Shown: positions 14,505-27,600 of the stretch, one piece after another | Position numbering within the stretch: the first letter of the stretch is position 1 | Layout of the letters: each line of letters begins with the position of its first letter | NCBI GenBank assembly: GCA_964057225.1 | Contig: OZ059898.1 | Coordinates: forward strand, 9,114,001 to 9,178,000 | DNA: 64,000 bases | DNA from: Auanema rhodensis | Lineage: Eukaryota; Nematoda; Chromadorea; Rhabditida; Rhabditidae | Reading direction: 5' to 3' | The notes under the pieces: generated by a model | Told to the model about the DNA's origin: nothing | Databases searched by the model: none | What the model saw: the letters and a program-made list of their open reading frames with translations, nothing else | Translations under genes and position numbers: made by a program

Positions 14505-16149
14505 TGTGTCATTACGGATCCCGCCTTATGTATAAAAGTATATGATTAGTTAGCAGTGTTACCTTTAAACACTGTTGTCATTCTCTTGAATTTGTCTTGA
14601 GCCTAAATTTTGCGCCTTCCTGATATTGGACCGTATACGGTTGCAGGGTACTGTCTTTTATGAAAAGTTTTTCCCAGTCATTCCTCTCAGTTATTGTAGT
14701 GATTGTCAAATTTTGCAGGGAGAAGTTAAGTTTTCAGTTTGCTTCTTAAAATACGAGACGTTTCCCATGATATTGAAGATATGACCAAACGATTTGCATG
14801 AAACGACGCGTCCTATTTTGATTATTGAATAATCTTAAGGCTTGTTAGTCCTCATATTTAAACGATTTCCTCATGACTGGCACGGGTTCCTTTTTTTATG
14901 CTGTCTATTAATGCATACTGATGTTATTTCTCGAACTTAATTTTCTAACTAAAAGTTTTATTTAATTAGTTGCTACTTTACAACGCTAAGCAATAGTTAT
15001 AAATTGACATTTCTGGCTTTATCGTGTACATTTTGCAAATATATAATGACCGTTTTGTGCTTTGCTGGAGTGTAAATTCCTTTGATTCTCGATGGGTTTG
15101 TGCTGAATAAATTTTTATTTCAGTCTTTGTTATTGCATTCGAATTTCGTAGGTGGTATCTTTAGGTAATTTTCAAAATTAAAATGGTATTTGTGTATTTG
15201 GTTTATAAAAGTAATTTATTTGTTTTGTTCTGTCATACAACCTTTCATTAAAACACTTCATTTATTTAGTTCTATCTATACTATTGCTTTCTTAATAAAT
15301 ATAAATCATTTATCAAACTTTCTGCCTATTTGTTATTTTCAACTTTTCAGTTTCTACGGAAACACTTAATAGTAGTTTTTGACAAGTAAAATAACAAAAT
15401 TATGAACATGATATTTATCATTGTATAGATTCTTGGCGTAAATATTTACTAACTTTCTGTTTTGGTTTGAAACTTAATTAAATAAAATGTGGGCGAATGT
15501 ATTTTAGGTGGAAGATGGGGACAAATAAATGTAACTGTATTCATATTAAATTGTAGTGATCTTTCATAATATCGGTATAAAATGACATTTCTTGTATTTT
15601 GTACATTTTACAAATATAAATAAATTAGATTGCCCTATTTTAAATCATAACATTCAGAATTCTTAGAATGTATTTTAAAAAGTTAATGTTTAGGGAATAG
15701 AATCTGAGTTGAATTGTTTGTAATAATGATCTATTTGATAAGTTTTTATTTTTATTTCATATTATACAATACTATCTGTAAAAGACAGAAATTAACACAA
15801 TGAAAGTGGCAGGCATAGTATGTAAAAGCGAGAATATTAAGTCCCGTAGCGACAAAGATTTCATCCTTCTTGCTATTTTAGGCAAGATAATAATTATTAA
15901 AGAAATAGGATGAGATATCTGAGAAAAAGAACGAACATTGGTGAAACATGAAGAAAAGAAACAGATAAAAATGGCATATTTGGCTTTAATTTTGAGAACT
16001 AAACAAAAACTCGATCGGATGTCATGGTAAAAGAGAAACTTATTTCAATTATTATACAAAATTCTGTAAATATATTTAGTAATTGGTATACAGTTCGTCG
16101 CTAGCTACCATTACTCGAGAAACCTTAACATGCCAATATTATTAAAGAT
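14505..16149. other. Convergent intergenic region (3' UTRs)
   Basis: The TMCC 3' region, with a poly(A) signal at 15106-15111, runs toward the 3' end of the minus-strand membrane-protein gene at 16150. The region is AT-rich with no further coding exon seen. Confidence 0.55.
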
Positions 16150-17515
16150 CTATAAAATATTTTTCACCTCATGTTTTCGCATTGAGCGAATCTTACGACG
16201 CTCATCTGTAGCCCAAACGGTTGCCGTCCAAGCTACTCTACATGCAAATAGGCAAATCGCGAGGAGTAAGAGTGCGAGAAGGAAAAGAGCAATAGTTAAT
16301 TGAAAAGCTACTGAAATAGTTTAAAATATTTTTTTTCTAAAAAATATCGACTCACAGTCATCCCAGCCAATGTTAGCTTTTGGTAGGTATGTTTGGGCCA
16401 TTTCCTTTGTGAAACTTCGGATATACCGAGCAGATTCACTTTTACGGTTCCACACAGAGTATCCGAAAGCAAGTGCAAAGAAGAGAGCCAAGAAAGCCTC
16501 CATTGACTGTAAACATTAAAATTAAAAATTTTTCAGATCCTCAAAAGTTTACTCGAAAAACTGTGAATAGTATACAGAAGAATGGTTGTCGATGCTCTAT
16601 TCCACAGCACATCAGAATGGATGCCAATAAACTGATACATTCGAAAGCTCCAAGGTAGAATACTGAAAGAAATACTTTTTCAGGAAACGTCCACGTTTTG
16701 GTATTCAAATCTCCAATACGAGCCACAAACTTTCTGCACTTTAAATATAATGGAAGAGTTATATTACATCCCTTATTGCTTTGGGATTGGGGGCATTCCC
16801 AGCCCTAGGATGAGTACGAGAAAGCAAGAGTAGGGGTCAAATTAAGCTGTATAAGTAGATTGGTTGCAATTTATTCGGAAAAGATGAGGAAAATTAAATA
16901 GTTAGTTGAATCACAACGATATGATATACATCTTGCTTCTCTAGAGACCAATTAGATACTATTAGAATGGAATATAGCAACAGACGGCATCTTTTCTTCT
17001 TGTTGACATTTAATTTAGTTTACATATCTTTGGTCATATACATTCGTATTAGTATTCAAAAATAATTATATACATAAATAATAATTTTGGAAGTGACGAT
17101 ATCGTTTCAAATTGAAAAAAAAACGAAGAAAATGAAACTTACAAAATTCATGTAGATATCCAGCCTGATGAACTAATACTATTAATGTTATAACTATCAA
17201 TGATCTTAATACTATCATTGCATTCAAACAGTGAATAGATAACTATAATATATGAAAATTAATTAAATAAATACTTTGACTGTTCATCTTACAGTTGAAC
17301 CACTTCGACATCTTGTTGGATTTTTTTCGGCTGTTGTATCCATTCGTCGTGGTCCATTTCCTGACCATGTCCCTGATCTGTGTTCGTAGCCTCCATAGTA
17401 ATCGTTAAACTAAAAAAAGATAAGTTTATTTCTATGTTTCCAAAAAACTCACTGCATTCTGTTCATTGTAGTTATGATATTCTGCTTGTAACATGGGAGC
17501 CGAGGGATGTGTCAT
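16150..17515 (-). CDS. Small multi-spanning membrane protein (about four helices)
   Basis: Minus-strand exons 17515-17453, 17409-17293, 16729-16553, 16506-16356 and 16310-16150 give 222 aa. The ATG at 17515 follows ttttccag by two bases (17518-17520), a strong trans-splice acceptor. The hydrophilic N-terminus (MTHPSAPMLQAEYHNYNEQ, then Gly/Tyr/Arg-rich) is followed by hydrophobic segments: VFLSVFYLGAFECISLLASI, then PFFCILFTVF, FLALFFALAFGYSVW and LTIALFLLALLLLAICLFA. The end is basic (DERRKIRSMRKHEVKNIL). I do not recognise the family; the layout is that of a small four-helix protein. The third exon's acceptor at 16730 (gcagaaag) is not ideal. The preceding 563-bp intron could hide another exon, so the join between residues 60 and 61 is the weakest part. 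The last three exons are better supported. Confidence 0.7.
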
Positions 17516-20231
17516 GACTGGAAAAGAAAAACATGATTAAAAATATTAAATAGCAGAAGAAAACATGTAAAAAGCGAACACAGTTTTACATAGTTCATTT
17601 CAGTAAAATTAAAGAGAAAACCTAATCCATGAAACATGGATATATAGGTACGGAGTGTTGAACATCAATGATTCATTCATCTATCTGTCCTTCAGCAAAG
17701 GACATCATAATAGATGAAAAGAAGGGAAAGACATCGAAAACTTTGAAAAGTTAAAAAGATGATTTCCCTGCAAACGAATATAATCTCAAGACTACGAAAT
17801 TATATGCTAGGAAGGGGAAGATAAAATAACAAGAGGCAAATTGCAGAAGCATACTTGGGGTGGTTGAAAATAGAAGTAATTAATATGTAATTTGTACTGG
17901 AGAAAACTTGCCATATGTGGAGAAGCAAGAAACGGCAGGACATGAGGAACGATGTATGTTGAAGTAGATGGATAGAGAGAGTATGAGAGAGAGAGCAAAA
18001 GATGGAAAGAGGCAGTAAGGAGGAAAAAGAACAGATGGAACACGACAATTGATTGTCGCGTAGAATAGAAGTAGTAGAGAGAAGAAAGAAATGAAGAAAG
18101 AGCAGAAGGTACTGCTGGACAAGCCAAGGCTCAAATCTGTTTGAAGGTTCATTTTCTCGAAGAATTGTTTCTTGCAAATAGCAACCAGCCATAAGATCAG
18201 GGTAAACCGTTTAAGATATCACTATTTCAAGATCTTCTCATTTCCTAAACTCTCATCTTACAGCTCAAATAATTATATTTTATTTATATTTTAAAACTGA
18301 GAGAATGAACAAAATTACATGGAGATGAGAGTTTTAGAGAACAACTGAAGATTGAAATGGCATTGACCTGAAAAAGTTTATGAACAAATTCAAAGAACAG
18401 GTCGTCAATATTTCAGTTTTCATGGGAAAATAAAGATATGAATATTTCTTTAAGAGGTTAATGATGAGATCAAGAAAGAATTGACTGAAAGTGTGATACT
18501 TCAAAGGTTTGTGAAACTTATCAGCTATTCTCATACACATCTACCGCATGTTCCCTTACCAACTTGACCTCACCCTTTCGGAAAAGGAAACATGAAGTAA
18601 ACGAAGTAACTTGGACGAATGCCAAATGTATAAAAGCAAATTTCATGGGCTTGTAAAACGTATAGTCATTCCTATTCAGTTTGTAATATTTTGATAAAAA
18701 CGAAATAATATAATAATAGAGATGGTATTGGGGCGTGAAACAATTGAAAAATTGAAGACGAGCTAAGAATAACATTATTTCCGCTTTGTTGCAATACTCC
18801 CATAGAAAAATCTAAACTTATTACGAAAATCTAGTTATGATTGTGGCTCGCGAGAAAGAAAAAGTTGATTCAGTTGAAAATGGTTGATGATGGTGACGAA
18901 GGATTGACTTGTACTATAGAAATAGTATTGTTTGATTATTATATTTAATATTTTTTCATATAAAACATAACATAATGGTTTAAATAATTCGTTTAAATTC
19001 AAATCAATAATAAAACAGTAATATTACAAAAATCTTATGTTCTATTACTCAATAATATATGTAAATTAATAAGAATAACATTATTTAGAAATAAAAAGAA
19101 TTTTTCATGTTTAATATATTTGAAAATAAAAATAGAATAAATATAATAATACTTAATAGAAGCTATCGGTCAGTTCTTTCAAATGCTGGAGAGGGAAATA
19201 GCCGGCTTGGGTTGTCTTTCCTACCCTAGCGGTCACCAATACTGGCCTTTGGTGCTATTAATCGATAATACAGTGCATAAACAGAGGAATGAGATGCATA
19301 TGAAGTAGGAATTATTTAGAAAATGAAGAAAAGAACAGTTCAATGAGAAATATAAACTTAGTTTACTGGATGTTGTAATATATGGTTAGTGTTATCATAT
19401 GTAAGTCATTATAACTAATATTAGTTAAGAATATTGCCGAATAAGGATGTGTCAGAACCTAAGGTTATAGTTCACATATCAACAAACGTCTTAGGGTCAT
19501 ATAGAAAATGTTTGTTCTAGAAATACTATGCTAATAGGAAGAAACTATAGAAAACTCTCATAATCATGTATCAAATTGATATAAATAAGATATGTGACAG
19601 GCAGATCGAAAGATATTCTTTGATATGTGAAGAAGAGAAATTGCTTTCAATTTGCTAATGAAGCTAATGATTGAAGAAACAACAAAAAAAGTAAATATAA
19701 TAGAAATAATTAATAAAAATATTAGATAAGTATAATGAAGATTATAAATAAAAAGAGTTTAATGATGATAATGATTATGGAAGAGTGATGCTGAATGGAT
19801 TAGACAAGATATAATAAAGATATAAAATATATATCTGCATGTATGATTAAAGAGAATAGAATAGGAATGTGATAGCGGAAAAGAAAAAGAAATACAAAGA
19901 AAAAGAAAGAGAGAAGTAACAAAATGGTATGAAGAGTGAGGGATAGTGAGAGATCAATCTATCTACATTGAGATAAGAATCTTAATATATAAGATATGAA
20001 AACGAATACAAATTGTAATTATATTATGGTGAACAAGATTATGGAGAAGAAGATGACACAGTTGAGCTAAGACATTGACATCCATTTAAGAACGCCGGAA
20101 TATAGTCAGTTCTTAATGAGAAACATAAGTTTTAGGTTGAGAAGTTTCAATTAAAATAATCTGACGACTTTGTGTAAATGAAAGAAATAAGAAAACTATT
20201 ACAGAAAATATATATTCGGTTAATTATACGT

Positions 20232-20233
<2 letters not shown>

Positions 20234-20276
<43 letters not shown>
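20234..20276. repeat. (AT)n microsatellite
   Basis: An uninterrupted TA dinucleotide run of about 42 bp within the gene desert. Confidence 0.95.
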
Positions 20277-20278
<2 letters not shown>

Positions 20279-23200
20279 AAATATTCTGAATGAAACTATT
20301 ATTCTGCAATGTCAAATAAATCGATGAATGCGAAAGGTACAAGCTTTAACCTGAGGGCATATTAAGTGAAATGTAAACAAAGGACAGTAGACGGACGAAA
20401 TATAGAAAAGTAAAGTCCGATATAGCGGCTTTATATTAGTAATATCAAATGATTTTATGCGAATAGTAAACTAGATCTATGAGAGATACTCATGTATAAA
20501 AGACATAATGGATTTCGCTAAGTGGAGAAAGTGGCCAAAAGGAAGAGCAAAGAGAGATACACAGATAGTGCTCGTAAGAGACAAGCTTAAAGAGGGATGA
20601 TATTGAAGAATAGCAGAGCAGAGGTTGGACATGTGGTCATACCAGAAGGGGTAAAGAAAGATGTAGAGAATAATGATGAGAGTGAGAGAAATATAGACAG
20701 ATAGAGAAAGAGAGAGAGAAAGAAAGAGAAGGACAAGAGAGAGGTCAGAGGGCTAGAATCTAGTAACAATAGGCCATGTAACATATACTAAGATTATAAT
20801 GTAGAACCAATTGAGTGCAAAATTTGTTACATTGAGATATCATTTTAATTTTATTTTAAACTATATGACATAATCGATGTGTATATACATATGTATATAC
20901 TAATTTATTAATAATATAATAATAGCATAACTAAAGGTTCATTAACGAAAATGTTGTTAACAACTGAAACATTTTTTATAAAAAAAAGGACTAAGGAAAG
21001 GAAAATTGGAAAAGACAAAAGGATATTTGAGGAATTTTGAAAGACGATGATGACATTTTCGATGAAGAAACGAAGAAAGATAGATGAGTAAGACAGCACA
21101 GCAGGCTCTTCAGTTGGTCATTCAGTCTTAATCCTCTACGGATTTTCACTGTTCGACTCGCCTAATTAGGAAAAAAGTCATTGGAAGAAGAGAACAGACT
21201 TAAGATGAACGGTGAAACAAAGAAAGAATTAACGAAAGAAATTTTTTTAAAAGAAATTAAATATAATAATTTATATATAAATAAATAAAAAAATAAATAA
21301 ATAGATTCATAAAAGAAATAATTGATTTTAAATAAAAGTAACACTATTATTTCTTATACGAAGAAGAAAAAATTACTTAAGAATACTTTCATATTAGCTC
21401 GAAAATCCATTAAAGTTTGAGAGTGAATAGAATCTGGGAAAAATCTAATTTTAGGCTTAAGATGTGAAGTAAATACACAATACAAGTTTATAAATAGCAA
21501 GTGAAATAAGAATGAGAGATTTAACTGTATGAAAATGAAATTATAAAAATAATGAAAAATTGGAAGTTTGAATAGAAATTGATTTATGAAGAGTGAAAAG
21601 TCTAATTTTTAAGTCTTTTAAGCTTAAAGGCCATTTGCTATACATGTAAGTAGTCTATTAGGCAACACATTACATTACATTTTTCCAATTATACTAGAAG
21701 GGGAAGGGAAATAATAGAAAACAAAAAAAATTGCTTAAAGGAAAAATAAAAACTATTATGAAGATAATAGTTAAAACATAAAGAATTAATTATATTTTTT
21801 ATAATCTTACATGAATATATGTATATATACATATTATATAGGTATTATATAATAAAATATTATTAATTATATTGATTAAATATATTGTTTATTTAGAAAA
21901 GCATGACATACTAGTCAGAGAATTATGAATATAATATAGATAGCATATGTAATATTATGAATGTTCTATAAGTTATATTGGGGGTCACTTAAGAGTCTTT
22001 ATATCTTATGTTTATTTAACATAAGACATTAATTTGGCATGTCTAATAACTATATAACGAATAAATTATATTAAACTTGTTATATACAAAAAAAATTGTA
22101 TAGCTAATTATAAGATAGATACTTGTATTTTAAATCCAATAGCTCTTCAAAATAAAAACTCGCTTTATGTGCGTATATGTGACTCATGACGCTGAAGGCA
22201 ATGAAGCCTGTCAGGAGAACACGGACAGGATTGAGTTGAAAAGTAAAAACATGATAAATGAAGCTGGTGAGAAAGGGACAACTGTTCAATTAGTAAAAAA
22301 AAGAATAGAATTTACAATTTTCTAAATGAAAAAATGAGACCCAATTTGATTTTGATCTGAGCTTTGGTTTGAGTTTATCAAGAAAAATGTATAAATAGGA
22401 ATTTAACTAAATTAAAAAAATGTTAAAAACAATTTTTATGAAAAATGTTGATCAAATAAACATAATATCTCCAAAATAAACTTTGAACTATTGTTTTAAA
22501 TATTTAAAATGAATCAAATAAAAACAATAAGAACAACAGGTGCTCAAATGAGTTAATCATTGTCGACATTGTCGGCGATTGTCAAATGTCGTAACCTTTT
22601 TATCGTTTTTTTTCTCGTACGAGAAATGAATAATATTAGTAGAAAGATAATAGAATATTGAGAGAATAAAGATTTTTCACTTCTTTAGTTGAATCATTTT
22701 CGGACAAAAAAAACTTATTCTCTCACAAAAGTTTTCGTGGTTGTAATGAACATCAAAAACAGATGCTATTTAATATTGTGAAAGAAAGATTTTTTTCTCG
22801 CCAAGAAAAATAATATATCTCTTTTTTTAAATTTAGGAAGTGTTTAGAAGGGGTTAGGCTTGAAAGAACAAAAAAATATTTTGTTTGATATTTCAAAAAA
22901 ACCCAGACAATTTTGTTGGTTTCCTGGTTCAGACTACGATCATAAGCGTAATATCAAAATTTGAAAATAATTACTTAATATTGATATTGAAAGTTCAAAT
23001 TGTTGTCAAAATTAATTTAATAATACTTAAATTATACATGAATTTATATATAAATACATAATAATACAGTGTTTGATGTACAAGATAAGCTTAAATAAGT
23101 TTAAATCATACGATTATAGTTAATTATTTAATAATTAAGGTTATTAAAATACTAAACTATTCCTTAAAAGTAAAAAAAAAAGATTTTTCACACAATATTT

Positions 23201-24449
23201 TCCAATATTCGTTCTCAACAGTTATAATAATACATTGTAAAAATTGCCTTTTTTGATGTATTGAACATAATATTTGAAAAAAAAACATGGAATCAAATAA
23301 ATATTTTATTAAAGAAAACATAAATATTAAAAGAACATTAAATAATATTATATATATGTATATATATATAATTATAATAAAAATATATATAAATGTTAAT
23401 CGTTAATACTGTCAACTAAAAATTAACAATAAGATGGTTCTGTGCATCTGTGTAGAATGGCTCAGACTCAGAATGTACGAAAACAATGCCGGAAAAAACA
23501 ATCAGCTGATGCATAACGAAAAATGTTCATTTTAAATTCAAAAACTCTTTCTTTCGAAACGAAAAAGTTCTAAAAATTGTTGTCATAACTTTAAAGAAGA
23601 AGCTTTTATTGAATAAAATATGAAATAGTTAAAAAAGGTGTAAATAGATGTAATTAACTTAAGAAAACAAATAATATTCTTATAATATTATTAAATAATT
23701 TAATTATTAATAATATTTATTTTACTTATTTTAATATATTATTATGATTGATGAATATTATTTGAAACTCAAAGAAATTGATAAGATAACTAAAATGGAA
23801 GAGATTATCGAGCTACATCGAATACTATTTATCAGCTCGTCATTAAGTATTTTAATCATTACACCTTTTCATTCATTTTTCAATATAAATTTTAATATTG
23901 ATAATAAAAAAAATAATAATTTATATTTTATTTTATAATGTTTGTTTTTAAATAATTATATTCTTTTCTCATATCAATCTTATATTCATTCATGTTTCTC
24001 AGCTTAAAATATTATTTTAATATATATTTTCAAACAAGATATTCCAAAAGAAAATTTTAATTTATTCAAAATATTTAAAAAATAAATGTAAAAAATATTT
24101 CTATTTTGAATTTAGTAAATGCTTATAATTCAAAGTTATAAGTCGTCTTATCATGAATAATTTTCTTTTGAAAAAATCGGATTAGGGTTAGGGCGTTGGC
24201 GATTAATTATGTAGAATTGAAATTAATTCACCTATTGAACTTGTTTATATTATTAAAACTTTATTTCTTCCTTTTAAAAAGTAGTTTTAAAATTAAAGTA
24301 ATCTTTTGAAAAGTTATTTCTTTTTTTTGATTACAAATCGTAATGTTTAAGATAATTTGTGCTGAGTTTGAGTTCATTATTCATCAGAATTATGAAATAC
24401 GTATTAAAAGATTTAAAGTTTTAATATTAATCATTATCTTAAATATATA

Positions 24450-24497
24450 TGTATGTATGTATGTATATAGACAGATTGATAGATAGACAGATAGATA
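24450..24497. repeat. Tetranucleotide microsatellite
   Basis: Tandem tgta/atgt units pass into gata/gaca units (tgtatgtatgtatg, then gatagatagacagatag) shortly upstream of the VWA-domain gene. Confidence 0.85.
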
Positions 24498-24635
24498 TCG
24501 ACATTAAATTCTTTAAATAATGTCAAAATGAAATCATAATCATGACTAACTATAAGATTAATTATTAATCATTCTGATTTAACTATTTAATATTTTCTAT
24601 CATGATAATACACATTTTCTATTCAAGGTTTAACC

Positions 24636-27600
24636 ATGAATGAAGATACACAATGGGATAGGCCTACAACCTTTTCTTTAAATGAAAAAAAGAAAAAAAC
24701 GTTTGTTTTTCAAATTTAAATTCTTATTTCTATTAAATTTAATTTTTTCAGATTTTTATTGATAACTGCAATAGTTTTTATACTAGGTGTTGGATTAATA
24801 ATTGCAGGTTCAATTATGCTTGGTATTGGAGTTTCCAAGAATAACAAAGGCAATAAAGGTAACGTTTTGTAATAAATTTAAAAATTTAAAATAAATGTTT
24901 AGTATGTGATCAGACAATACCAAATCCATTATATATAACAGTTCAATCAGATATTTTATATTCTCAAATTGAAAATAATTATGAATCTTCTGTTAATAAG
25001 ATTAAGGATCAGGTGTTTTCAAATAATAATTTCATTTATACTTATATTACTTATAGATTCAATCAGCTTTGGGAAAATCAAATGGTATATCACCTATTGT
25101 TACAATGTAATTTTTTATATTTAAAAAAAAAAAAAAGAAAAAATTATAGTCTTGGATTATCTTTGGATAGTGATGGCCAACATACAATTGCTATTGCTGG
25201 CATCATATTTGCATATAATAATAGACAAAGTACTAATGATGTTCAAAAGAAAATTCAATCATCTTCAAATCTTAAACTTTATCAAATCGAAGGTTTTCAT
25301 ATTATCAAATTTTATATTAAAACTATTATATTCATATAGATGATAAAGGATCAACTACTATGAATAATCAGTTATGTACACTTGTTAATGCATATAACGG
25401 TACACAAATTACCACAACCCCTCAATATTCTACATCCACTACTCCAAGTAATAGTTTTAAATTAAAATTTAAATATTAAAATTATTTTTTAGGCCCAACA
25501 TTATTACCTTCTTCTACATATAAAGATATTTTCATACTTATTGATGATTCAAATATGGTACAAAATGAAAATAATCACAACTCAATAATCAATTGGATTG
25601 TACAAGATCTCATTTCAAACTGGAAAATTGGTAATCAAAGCTTTGAAGTAGCTCCAGTCTTTTACTCAAAGGTTCAAAAATTGTTTTATTATTTAAAAAA
25701 ATGTTTTCTTTTTATTTTAGTATGAATATAATAGTTTATTTGATTTTGATGCCAATGATATGACAGAATTAGCATCAGCTCTTACTCAAAGTACGTATAG
25801 TGGCCGTTATGATGCTAGTTTAACAAGGTTTGATGAAGACAATAATTATAAAATTAATAAGTTTATATCTTCAGAGCATTGAAGATGACATCACGATACC
25901 CTAATAGGATTGGTGTAGGTCGTACAGTAATTCTTATTTCAGCTTCCAGGTTTGATAAACTTAACATATTCAGTTTGTTATTCATAATATTATAGTAATT
26001 CTTCTGATATAAAAGATGCTTTGAAATATTCTGATATGCTTAAACAAGCTGATGTTGAAATCATTACCGTAGGCGTTAATAACGTTGATGCAAAATCATT
26101 AGGACAAGTATAGTACAATGCTTTTTATATTTTTAAATTCGATTTTCAGCTAAGTAGTGGGGCTAGTTATTCATTCAAATCTGACACATTCCAAATTTCC
26201 CACGATATTGCCCTGCAGATTAATGCCATGATTGTAGAAGGAGCTCCAACATCAACAACTATATCAACTACCGAAGCATCTACAAATGCATCTACAGCAG
26301 CATCTACAGCAGCATCTACAGACGCATCTACTGCAGCATCTACAGAAGCATCTACAGTAGCATCTACAGCAGCATCTACAGACGCATCTACTGCAGCATC
26401 TACAGAAGCATCTACAGACGCATCTACTGCTGCATCTACAGAAGCATCTACAGACGCATCTACAGAAGCATCTACAGACGCATCTACAGCATCATCTACA
26501 GTAGCACCTATTACTGTAACAGTTCCTAAAACTACTGGTATATAAATTAATATACAGTTATAGTTTAGTATTATATATTTATTTAAGTTTCACCAGTAGT
26601 TCAACAATCATGTCCAAGAGATATAATAATTTTACTGGATGATTCAAATGCATTTATAGACAGACTTAATTTCTTTAACGTAATACAACATTTCAAATTT
26701 TAAAATTGTTTCTACTTTACTTGCAGATGAAAGAATGGCTCATTAACGAACTAATAGCAAGATTAAACTTTGGAGAAGAATCACTTAGATGTAGAATTTT
26801 CGCTTACTCAAATGAGGTATAAAGTAGAAAACTATAATATTTTAAACTAAAAATATGTTTTAGTCTGTGACTGATATTGCTTCAGACTTTGATGTAGAAT
26901 CAACAAAGGAAATACAAATCCTTTTATATGATAAATATGATTTTTTAATCGATAATACACCAAATATAGAAAGGTAGTACTGGATTTTATAAATATGATT
27001 AATCTTTGATTATCTTCAGAATATTACGTAAAGTTGAAACAATTTTATCTCCTAGAGGTCAGCCAACAATCGTATTATTATCAGCTTCTGAGTAAGAAAT
27101 TATTCACAAATTTATCAAAAAATATAATTTCACCACTTACAGTAAGACAGATGATGTTAACGCTGCTATGAAATATTCGAACTCTATGAAATCAAAGGGA
27201 AGCACTTTTATTACTTTGGGTGTTGGAACTCAAATTACAAACAATTTAGAAAAGGTAATTTTCCTGATAATACTTTAACAGGAATGAATATTAAGCTTTC
27301 ATCTGGTGCTGGTTTCACATTCAACACTGATTCCTATATTTTCTCATCTGATATAACTGATCAAATAGCTCATTCCATATGTTCTACTGCAACGACACTC
27401 TCGTAAATTTATTTTTGAATAATATTAATTATAAAATAATTTAGAACAACTCCATTGACAACAGAAGTACCATCTACAACAACTTCGAATCCAGGTGTTT
27501 CATTCCCTTGTAATCCAGATGTTGGACTGTTGATTGATAGCTCAAGTCAATCACAGAGTGCTTCTGATTATCGAAATGTAAAAATAAATAAAAAAACAAA

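Larger units (their letters stand above)
17516..24635. other. Gene desert: AT-rich and purine-rich low-complexity DNA
   Basis: Seven kilobases without a supportable gene. The many overlapping minus-strand frames at 17.8-18.2 kb and 20.6 kb are CT/GA-rich low-complexity sequence. Notable items are a less AT-rich stretch at about 19160-19255, an (AT)n microsatellite at about 20234-20276, GTAT/GATA-type repeats at about 24450-24497, and two adjacent TTAGGG units at about 24183-24194. Confidence 0.6.

Noticed and set aside
17800-18192. Three overlapping minus-strand frames, 90-130 codons
   Set aside because: They arise from GA/CT-rich low-complexity DNA open in all frames; the Leu/Ser/Phe-rich products have no domain or splice partner.
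24183-24194. Two TTAGGG units as an interstitial telomere repeat
   Set aside because: Only two units, and the usual nematode telomere unit is TTAGGC; chance is likelier.
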